A stretch of DNA of 64,000 nt from JAFALK01 sp042701975 (GTDB taxonomy: Bacteria > Pseudomonadota > Gammaproteobacteria > Burkholderiales > Burkholderiaceae_C), in the NCBI GenBank assembly GCA_042701975.1, contig CP170561.1, forward strand, positions 124,001-188,000, given 5' to 3'. Under the pieces are notes generated by a model. The model worked only from the letters and a program-made list of their open reading frames with translations, was not told the origin of the DNA and made no database searches. Positions 31,092 to 39,000 of the stretch are shown piece by piece. The first letter of the stretch is position 1. Each line of letters opens with the position of its first letter. The position numbers and the translations under genes were made by a program.

Positions 31092-31457
31092 TCAGTAGGC
31101 ATCCTTCGGCGGCTGCGTGAACCGCAAATCAAGGCCCCTGGAGGTTTCCAGGTGATAGCAACCGCGCACGACGACCACTTCCTTGGCTGGAACACCGTCC
31201 ACTGTGGCCGTACGCTTTGGGAAAAGCACTACCTCAATTTCTTTCTCTCCGTGACCCTTCGGGGGAGTGATGCGGTAGATCTCGTTGGCCGTCTTGGCAT
31301 CCGCTGCGGACAGGCCGAAAGCAATCTTGCGCAGACCTTCGAACTTAAAGCGATGCTCAAGATGAAGATTGCACTTCGCCGTGTATTCGGACATCGTGGA
31401 TGCGTGGGTGCCAGCTGCGGACAGCGCGAAGGCAACCGCAATGACAGTGCGATTCAT
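31092..31457 (-). CDS. Small secreted protein of unknown function
   Basis: 121 residues with a clean signal peptide (VIAVAFALSAAGTHA, likely cut before STMSEY). The mature part has two Cys (KCNLHLEHRF and VRGCYHLE) that may form a disulphide, and a beta-rich middle (EIEVVLFPKRTATVDG). It is probably periplasmic; the family is not recognised. Confidence 0.5.
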   Translation of the reverse strand: MNRTVIAVAFALSAAGTHASTMSEYTAKCNLHLEHRFKFEGLRKIAFGLSAADAKTANEIYRITPPKGHGEKEIEVVLFPKRTATVDGVPAKEVVVVRGCYHLETSRGLDLRFTQPPKDAY

Positions 31458-31482
31458 TTTTTTATCTCCTAGTCGAAAACGA

Positions 31483-32634
31483 TCATGTCCCAGGTTTGAC
31501 CGAATCCTTTATGGATTTAAGCAACGAAAGGACTTCCTCCGACGGATTAACTGCAAGTTCATGTTTGTCGTAAATGCGCCCTGGCGGACTTCCGATAGCT
31601 GCAAGCGTGTCCTCACAAAGCTTCATTAGCGGTGAACCCACTGCGGCCTTCTCGCCCAGTTCAGCCATCTGCTGCTGGAATCCCTGAAATGAGGCGGCAA
31701 CAGCTGCCTTGTAGCCATAGTCTTCTTCGAGACGTTTTGCCAGGGCCGATTCACGACTAGCGTGCATTGCCAGCCAAATAAGCGCTCCCGCAATTGGCAG
31801 GCGCATCAGCCAGAGGCGAATTAACCCGTCATAAGTCAGTGCATCGTGAGAAAAGACGGCCTGGAGGAGTCCCCAAAGAGCCAAGACGGCTAACGAGACG
31901 ACGGAGCCTACAAACACGCGCTGCCAACCTAGCGAAGGCTGCGTGAAGGTCTTACGGCGCTCGTTGAACGAATGGGCAAGTCCAGCAGCGGTCGCACCCG
32001 GCAATAGCTTCACTATCTCCTCTAACTGCGTCGCTGACTGTCTATGCAAGTCCACAAGCGTTTCCTCGAATTCCCCAATTCGCGTTTCTAGCGATTTCGC
32101 CTTGCGCGCCAGACCTGCAGTCACCTCACTTGCGTTCTTTGCAGCGGCGCTCGATTCAGCGGTCGCCTCAGCCTCCGTCACAGCCGTTGCTTTGCGATCG
32201 CGAATCTCTCCCAATTCCGTATCCGCTGTCTGAGCTGCCGATGCAGCACTGTCGCGCGCGGATTCGACCTCCGCAACCTGCTTATTGACAGCAATCACCA
32301 GTCGATCCAGGTCACTACGGACACCATCAGCATGAAGACGCGCATCTTCGATGTGCTGCGACTTTTGGGCAATCACCGTTTGCTCGTCGGAGATCCGCGT
32401 CTTAACCGCCAGAGCATGCGCAGTTGCTTCAGTCATCTCGCCGGTCATCTTGATCAGTTGCGCCGCCGCCTCCCCTTGAGTGCTCCTAATCAAATCTAGC
32501 TCTTGCCGCGCCGCGTCCCGAAGCCCGTTTAACTCTTTCAGCACTCTCGCTGCTTCATTCATCATTTCTATCAAATTGGCTGGAGGCAAAGCTCCTGCGC
32601 TATTGCCACTCGCCAAATCAGATGAGCTGTCCAT
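31483..32634 (-). CDS. Coiled-coil protein with two membrane segments
   Basis: 383 residues. Residues about 20-215 form a long coiled coil rich in Ala, Glu, Gln, Asp and Lys (DEQTVIAQKSQHIEDARLHA region). Two hydrophobic segments follow (VFVGSVVSLAVLALWGLLQA and LPIAGALIWLAM), then a soluble C-terminal domain of about 100 residues (EDYGYKAAVAASFQGFQQQM). Base composition is lower in GC than the prophage. Membrane-anchored coiled-coil proteins in accessory regions are sometimes sensors or exclusion factors; no specific family is recognised. Confidence 0.5.
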   Translation of the reverse strand: MDSSSDLASGNSAGALPPANLIEMMNEAARVLKELNGLRDAARQELDLIRSTQGEAAAQLIKMTGEMTEATAHALAVKTRISDEQTVIAQKSQHIEDARLHADGVRSDLDRLVIAVNKQVAEVESARDSAASAAQTADTELGEIRDRKATAVTEAEATAESSAAAKNASEVTAGLARKAKSLETRIGEFEETLVDLHRQSATQLEEIVKLLPGATAAGLAHSFNERRKTFTQPSLGWQRVFVGSVVSLAVLALWGLLQAVFSHDALTYDGLIRLWLMRLPIAGALIWLAMHASRESALAKRLEEDYGYKAAVAASFQGFQQQMAELGEKAAVGSPLMKLCEDTLAAIGSPPGRIYDKHELAVNPSEEVLSLLKSIKDSVKPGT

Positions 32635-32785
32635 ACCTTGCCTCCCGTTGTTATGTGACCCAATCTTTGCAGGTCATATGCGGTGGAGCAAGAACTGCAT
32701 CCTTCCTGTAATGGACGGGATTCCCCTAGTGGGCGCGTCGAATTACCAAATCGATAGTGCCCCGCAAAGAGCGCCAGGGGGAGCA

Positions 32786-33749
32786 ATGAATATTCGATTT
32801 CAGGTCATGCGCTTTGCGCGCTTCATCTTCATGATCGCTCGGGCTTGCGCATGCATTTCCTCCAGGAGCGATCCGTCCGATGACTGCGGTAAAGCCGGGG
32901 ATCGCCGACGCTTCGACCCCTATCTCGGCAACTGCATCGTCTACAGCAAGATGGACAACGGGGGCTGGGCCCAAGCGATGACTGGTCCCTGCGCGGGCAG
33001 GTGTCCTTGAAATACAGCCTCGCGGGCTGCCCCCAGAAATTCACGCGCCATAGCCCCCCCGAGTTGGAGCTTCTCAAGCGCCCCTCGGAGGATATGGACG
33101 GCAGCGAAATTAGCCGGTCTGAACGCTGGGGCAGATCAAAGCAAATTCAGAAGTCTTCATGGCCTACACCAATCAGCTCGACTTCTACTGGGGCACGCGG
33201 CCGTCTAGCCCTGTCATCAACCGGATTCGCAACCCACTGTTCTGGCGCGTCCCAGGCGCGGCGATCAACCCGCGCACGGGACGCGGCACGAAATTCGTGC
33301 TCAGCTTCGAGCACAAATCGAACGGTCAGGTGTTCGACGTAGCCGCTCAAGCCGGCGCGGCAACGGCCCAGTCTGCGTATGCAGCGCGAGACTGGCGATC
33401 CCTTGATGCGATCAGCCGAAGCATGAACTACGTGGCGCTGCAGGGCTGGTGGACATACGGCAACTGGGACTGGAAGGCCAAGGTCCATGGTCCGCCATGG
33501 CAAAAGGAGATGGGCGTGACCTGGGGGCCGTTGGCCGACCGACGCCTGTCCATCAGCAACTATGAAGTCGCCGCACTCCGCGGCGGTTACTGGATGAACT
33601 CCCTGGGCCGACCGGAGCTAACTGGGAAAGTGGGCTCCAGTGGGCTCAAACACGACTCCCTCGACGTGTCATTCGAGTTCGACGACGGACTGCCCTGGTA
33701 CATCCAGCTTCACCTCGGCCCCTTGTCCACGCTCTCGAGTTACACCTAG
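32786..33749 (+). pseudogene. Decayed phospholipase A (pldA-like) gene, cut by IS481-type element
   Basis: The open part from ATG 33159 (196 codons) has the outer-membrane phospholipase A active-site pattern FEHKSNGQ (the His-x-Ser-Asn-Gly motif) and beta-barrel strands (LPWYIQLHLGP). Upstream coding sense continues in other frames: DWSLRGQVSLKYSLAG and SEISRSERW in frame +1, then GQIKANSEVFMAYTNQ in the 33159 frame. At least one frameshift near 33125 and probably another near 32960 are therefore present. The gene stops at a TAG in the IS target duplication. After the IS the frame would continue VQNSIGVGLRLAK-stop (34785-34826), which looks like a PldA C terminus. Confidence 0.65.
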
Positions 33750-33750
33750 G
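33745..33750. repeat. Target-site duplication CCTAGG (left copy)
   Basis: CCTAGG here and at 34779-34784 directly flank the IS element. It fits the NCTAGN 6-bp duplication known for IS481-family elements. Confidence 0.9.
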
Positions 33751-34693
33751 TGTAGTTTCTCAGGACGTTGTTCCCGTCGAAGCCGAGTCTGGAGGCTGGG
33801 GGTTTGTGGGAGACAGCGGAGTGTGGCCGATGGAAGTTGTAGTGCCGCATCCAAGGCTGCAGCTCAGCTGCTCGCACATCTGAACTGGGGTAGCGGTAGG
33901 CATACGCCCATTCGCGCAGAAGCGTCTGGATGAAGCGCTCGGCCTTGCCGTTGGTGCGAGGCGTATAGGGCCGCGTGCGCTTGTGCGTGATGCCAAGTCG
34001 GCGCAGGAGCTTGGCAAATCGCTTGGACTTGTAAGCCGAGCCGTTGTCGGTCATGACGCTCTGGATCGGCACCCCAAGCAGGCGGTAGTAGCGCAGCGCC
34101 GCGATGAGGAAGTCGCAGGCACTGCGACTGGTCTCATCACTCAGAACCTGACTGAACCCCACGCGAGAGTGATCATCAATGGCCACGTGCAACGCCTGCC
34201 AGCCGGCGCGATGCGTTTTGCATGTGCGGTTGCCCGTCACGCGATGTCCGGGTTGCTCGAAGCAGCCTAGTTTCTTCATGTCCAAGTGCAGCAGCTCGCC
34301 GGGCCGGTCCTTCTCGTAGCGGCGCACGGGCATGCTGTTCTGCATTGACGGCAGCTTGGCCAGCCCGGCTCTTACGCAGATTCGCCCAACCGTGCTCTTG
34401 GAGACACCCACTCGTTCGGCGATCTGCGCGTAGCCCAGGCGCTGATTGCGGCGCAAGCCTTCAACCCGCTCCGTCTTGTCCGCGTCAATGCGGGTGGGGC
34501 AACGGTGCGGGCGAGAGCTGCGATCTCGCAGGCCCTCAACACCTTCGAGCTGATGGCGCCGCTTCCAGCGTGATGCCGTGCGGGTGCTGACGCCAGCGGC
34601 ATCGGCCGCTTTGCTCGTGCCTTGAGAGGCGATGTTTTTTACCAGGTGCTCGCGGCCACGCGGGGTTAATGAGGCATTCTTATGACTGTTCAT
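33746..34693 (-). CDS. IS481-family transposase
   Basis: 315 residues from ATG 34693. An N-terminal HTH (AADAAGVSTRTASRWKRRH), a second HTH (IAERVGVSKSTVGRIC) and a DDE core with Asp138 (LLHLDMKK), Asp216 (MTDNGSAY) and Glu252 (NGKAERFIQ), with the DD35E spacing. The stop codon TAG lies in the flanking target duplication, outside the element itself. The product performs cut-and-paste or copy-out transposition typical of the family. Confidence 0.9.
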   Translation of the reverse strand: MNSHKNASLTPRGREHLVKNIASQGTSKAADAAGVSTRTASRWKRRHQLEGVEGLRDRSSRPHRCPTRIDADKTERVEGLRRNQRLGYAQIAERVGVSKSTVGRICVRAGLAKLPSMQNSMPVRRYEKDRPGELLHLDMKKLGCFEQPGHRVTGNRTCKTHRAGWQALHVAIDDHSRVGFSQVLSDETSRSACDFLIAALRYYRLLGVPIQSVMTDNGSAYKSKRFAKLLRRLGITHKRTRPYTPRTNGKAERFIQTLLREWAYAYRYPSSDVRAAELQPWMRHYNFHRPHSAVSHKPPASRLGFDGNNVLRNYT

Positions 34694-34778
34694 CCGAGGC
34701 TGTTTGGGTTGATGGTTTGGCGTGAGAACCTCCATCTTCCCCGACTACCTCGGGTGAACAACCTCTTGGGAAACCACA
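33751..34778 (-). mobile_element. IS481-family insertion sequence (1028 bp)
   Basis: The element starts TGTAGTTTCTCAGGACG and, on the other strand, ends TGTGGTTTCCCAAGAGG; both continue GTTGTTC, giving 23-bp imperfect terminal inverted repeats with 4 mismatches. CCTAGG duplications flank it. It carries one transposase gene. It sits inside the pldA-like gene and appears intact. Confidence 0.9.
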
Positions 34779-34784
34779 CCTAGG
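34779..34784. repeat. Target-site duplication CCTAGG (right copy)
   Basis: Matches the left copy at 33745-33750 exactly. Confidence 0.9.
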
Positions 34785-35254
34785 TTCAAAACTCCATCGG
34801 CGTCGGTCTACGGCTCGCGAAATGACGCCCGCAGGCACCATGGCCAGAGGCCGGCCTTGATACTCCCGCCCACTCGAGCGGAACACCATGCAGATTCGCC
34901 TGGCGGGTGTAACGGTAGGTTCCGCCTCGACGGTGAACAGCAGCACTCCTAGGATTTGCGCTGCATAGCGAAACATCCTGCCCGGACTCTCCGCTCGACC
35001 AAAACCCTGTATCCGTAGGTCCCTGGTTCGAGCCCAGGTCGAGGAGCCAAATCTAGAACCACGTCATCGCAAGGTGTCGGTTTTTTTCTTTGGTGCCCGG
35101 CACTGATGATCGGTGCGACGAACTGCGATGCTCGGCTTCAAGCAGATTGGCGATCTAGCGGGCATCCTTCTCACGCTGCTCCTTTCGGCCGTCGCTGGCA
35201 TTCCTAGAGTTGACGATCTGGGAACGTTGGCCCGCAAGCCATAGCCATCTCCAT
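34785..35254. other. Gene-poor stretch between IS element and defence locus
   Basis: It holds the last codons of the broken pldA-like gene (34785-34826), a tRNA-Asn 3' fragment (35007-35049) and otherwise no gene I can support. A T-run (TTTTTTTC near 35080) lies after a short stem following the tRNA fragment and may be the old tRNA terminator. Confidence 0.45.
35007..35049 (+). tRNA. tRNA-Asn 3' fragment (integration scar)
   Basis: The sequence contains the variable loop, a complete T-arm (CCTGG-TTCGAGC-CCAGG) and the acceptor strand CGAGGAGCCA including the encoded CCA end, all matching the 3' part of tRNA-Asn. The anticodon side is altered (CTGTATCCG where CTGTTAATCCG is expected), and the 5' half is missing. 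Such 3' fragments are left when an integrase-type element inserts in a tRNA gene. It is not a functional tRNA. Confidence 0.65.
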
Positions 35255-36085
35255 TTATTGAGAAATAGCATCCAAAGATGCCTGACTCAACGGAATAGAC
35301 AGTCGCGACGGCCATTTGAAACCGAATGCCTTCAGCAGCCCATTATCAATCTCTGACGTGAGAGTATCAAAGGCGAGCGCCACCAAATCACATCTTGGCA
35401 AAAAAAGAAAAAGCGCGCGCTTGAATTCTCTAGCCACGCGCTCTTCAATGCCTGAACCAACCGCATCCTTAAGTGCGCTCACGAAATCTGCGAGCTCGGC
35501 AACATATCGCATCTCACGAATTTCTCTCTGTTCCTTACGGTTCAGACCATAAGCGCGAATACTAGCCGCCCCATATGGAGATAGCGCCACTGCCCACCAA
35601 TGACTGGTTCCAGATAGAGATCGGCGTTCATATCTAATATGCTCTAAAGGATTACACGCCGCCGGATTAATTAACAAGGGGGACTCCATCCCAGGCGCCG
35701 GCTCCTCTGCCTTTAACGAAACGCTCCCGACCAGCAGTGGGAAATCACACCCCTTCTCTGATCTATTGCACGTAGCACAAGAGAGCAACAAATTCTCCCA
35801 ATCAAAGGCGAGCCACCAGTATCCATGAGTGAGTACACACCCGGGCATACGATTTGCACGAGCTTTCGGCCGATAATGCTCGACATCGTTGTAGCTTAGG
35901 CTAATCCGTCTCTCACAATAGCAACATTTGCAATACTGGGCTTTCCAGAGAGTCTCCGCAACACAATCATAACCTTTAATATCTTTTGAGGTCAGGGAAT
36001 CCCCAAGCTTCCGCAGAACAGCCAATTGCTTCGATCGGGCACTGGCCAATTTGGCGGGCTCCGCCCCGCGGTCAATCCTGATCAC
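35255..36085 (-). CDS. HNH endonuclease (PtuB-like effector)
   Basis: 276 residues from a GTG that overlaps the stop of the large ATPase gene (GTGA), so translation is coupled. The HNH/zinc site is CKCCYCERR (Cys52, 54, 55, 57), DVEHYRPKA (His70), WENLLLSCATCNRSEKG (Asn98, Cys103, Cys106, Asn107). This E-H-Y-R-P-K HNH form is typical of the PtuB nuclease of Septu systems and of HNH proteins in some retron systems. No reverse transcriptase is nearby. It is the probable DNA-cutting effector of the system. GC content is visibly lower than in the chromosome. Confidence 0.85.
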   Translation of the reverse strand: MIRIDRGAEPAKLASARSKQLAVLRKLGDSLTSKDIKGYDCVAETLWKAQYCKCCYCERRISLSYNDVEHYRPKARANRMPGCVLTHGYWWLAFDWENLLLSCATCNRSEKGCDFPLLVGSVSLKAEEPAPGMESPLLINPAACNPLEHIRYERRSLSGTSHWWAVALSPYGAASIRAYGLNRKEQREIREMRYVAELADFVSALKDAVGSGIEERVAREFKRALFLFLPRCDLVALAFDTLTSEIDNGLLKAFGFKWPSRLSIPLSQASLDAISQ

Positions 36086-39000
36086 TGCGGCGCCTTGGAT
36101 TGAGTCGCCTCATAGCGCGGCACAATCTTCCATCCGGCATCAATACCAGAGTTTTTCAACTCCAACTGAAGCGCGTGGACCTCATGCTCTTCTTCTGCGG
36201 TTCTAAGTGCGTAACCCGAAAGAAATTCGAATCTATTCAGCTTTCTCCCCAATTCGTCCGGAAGAAAGTCCTCAATACCAAAGTATTCACGATAAAGCTG
36301 GCCACCTGTTAGGAGCCGAGGTGCGTCCTCGCGTTGATATGCAGCGACGCCATCTGAATTTCTTTCCAATACTATTACCTCCTTAGCCATCGCACCCACA
36401 AGCGTAAGCGGATTGTGAGTAGTAACAATAAAAGACATGCGCGGCATCAGTTGACGTGTCTTCGTGATGATATCCAGTTGCCAGCGTGGATGCAAATGGA
36501 GGTCGATTTCATCGAGCAGTACCAGTCCTGACATTTTTTCCAGAAAGCTCTCTGGAATCACCGCATCCTTAGGTTGTCTGTCAATCCAGCGGGCCACAAG
36601 ATCTAGGAACCAACCTGCATGAGTCAGATAGCCGTCGCTAAGATATTTAAACGGGATTTTATTTCCGTCGCCATCCTCGGCCATCAAGACCTGATCCTCT
36701 ACGTAGATGCTCTTTATTCCCAATAGACCGGCTAGCGCTTTTGAGACTGCTCCGTAGATAAGAGCGCTTCTAGAGTTTTTCTTAATATCGCCATCGAGCG
36801 CAACAAGCCAAGTTTCGGCATGAATGAGGTCGGCCGTCTCATCAAAGAGTGTTGCAATTTCAGGCCCATTGGTCGTCGAAAGGTTCACCTCCCTGCTCGC
36901 CCCACCTAGCGCAGATCCCCTGCGGCACCCATATGCGAACAATGGAATTGATGGCCGACCGACGGCTGACGATGCCTGCGACGCGTTGATGGCTCCGGAA
37001 GCATATCGACCGGGCCTTAACGTGACTGAGCATTCGTAAGATGGCAAAGCCACCGAGATATTAGCCTCTTGGATTTGCTCCTCGCCCTCTCGACATATTC
37101 TGATTAAGCCGGGCGAGAAACTATCACGCGGCCAAATTCCAAGAGCATTCACGTCTCGCAACGCAAGCACGATGCTCTTCAATATTGTTGTCTTGCCAGT
37201 CCCGTTGGGCCCAAGGATTACTACCCATTGCCCCAATTCACTATCAACAATTGGGAGCGAGAGGTCTAAGCTGGAAATTGTTCCAACGTTGCGCAGCGAT
37301 ATGCCTCTAATAGTGACGATCCCGCCATCCTTTCCACGAGAGTCGCCTTGGTTGGTGTCAAGTGGTCTGGGCAGTGGAAGGCCAAGCCGGTCCCATACAC
37401 TGGCATTAGCGAGCTCAGATGTTTTCGCCTGGAAGCGCTCGTGCATACTTGAGACTACTGCACCTGATATCTGATGCTCAGGCCCAAGCTTCTCAAGCAT
37501 ATCGCTCAGCAGCCGCTCAACCTGAATGCCAGGCAGCTTCCCGCTAATGATTGCATTCAAGAGATGATTATATGAATCGTTACCACCAAGCCATTGATCG
37601 TACAGAGGAATGACATCAGCCTCGTACTGGCGATCCAATTTACCTCCGTATATTTGAAGAATTAAATCCGCCCCTGTCTTGGGCCTACCTTCAGGCACAA
37701 AACCATCAACAAGCTTTAGCGATTCGGCATCGACAGCCAAATCCACTCGGTGATAGATCACCAAGGAAGCTACCAGAAATGGAATTAGTAGAGGACGCCT
37801 TTTTTCACCGATTTTCGCCATTTCTCGCAGGATTGAACCAGCATCAAGGGCCCAAAACTTCCGTGCAGGAATCGCCTCAAGCAACCTGTACCAATCGGCC
37901 CGGGGTATATATTTTGGCTTAGGAAAGAGGCGTCGAGCGTCACCATAAAGCTCAAACCATTGCAAATAGAAGCTACTATATGCACCCGCTTGTGAAGGCG
38001 GGAGCTTCTCGAGAATTGCGATGCAAGCCGCAGCCAGCCGGACCTTGAGATGTTGGCTTTCGGTTGTTTGCCATAGATTAACACCCCGATCCAAGAGCAC
38101 AACTGGATCACCCTCGCCTATCTCAAGATTTATAAACGACCATGGCTGCAAGATTGCAAGTGGGATCTGCATATCCCGAATTGATTTCAGGGAGAGGAGC
38201 TTCATGCTCCTCTCCGACAAGAGCCCGTCCAGGGTGTGCGAACTATGCAGCCAAACGTCTTGGGCCTTGGTCCAGTCTTCAATATCTCCAAAAACACCAT
38301 TACGAGCGCTGATAGATAGCTCGCGCAGATCTTCTTCATTTTGTGCCATTGCCGCCACCGCAGTTAACGGCCAGAGCGTTTCCGACGCTGCAGCGAATCG
38401 GTGCGAGTCACCCAAACTGGCTAGAGCAAATAGGGCATCGGCCAAAGTATGTTTGTTAGGCGATTGCGCAAATTCCTCAATAGAGATCCAATCCTGCCAC
38501 TCTTTTGGAGGTTCATAGTCAGGCTTTTTAAGATCTCGTTGTGGATTCGTGGGCAGCCATTCAATCTCAAGTGGAGATCTATAGTATTCCCGCCTATATC
38601 GAGCATTAGCGCTTCGGGCGATCCAGCTCAGCCACGTACCGTTATCCTGACCAGGCGCACCGCCCGCCAACGTTACGGGCCGAAAGAAGCCAGCATCCGA
38701 TTCCACATGATGGCAGAACCATCTGTTTAGCATGCCCCAACGGCGAACGGCAGAAATCACTTGTGGTGCGCTTACCTCTTGAGCATTCCACAAGTTGTTT
38801 CCAAGTTGCAGTGCCCAATCCTTCCCTTGACCGGCTGCGTATATCAAGCAAACCCAGGCTGAGTTTTTATATTTCGTGCTAGACGAAAGGATCTTACTGA
38901 TGGCCGACTCGAGTATTGGGCCCGTCTCAGAGTCGGCAACGTATACGAGTCTCTGTAGAACCTCTGATGGAGGAATATCAAGAAGCTTGATAGCCTGCTC

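Noticed and set aside
34680..34976. 98-codon minus-strand frame crossing the right end of the IS element
   Set aside because: It spans the IS border and target duplication and has no recognisable product; the plus-strand pldA remnant explains the sequence better.
35255..36085. HNH nuclease as part of a retron
   Set aside because: The HNH type occurs in some retrons, but no reverse transcriptase frame or msr-msd-like region is seen in the neighbourhood.
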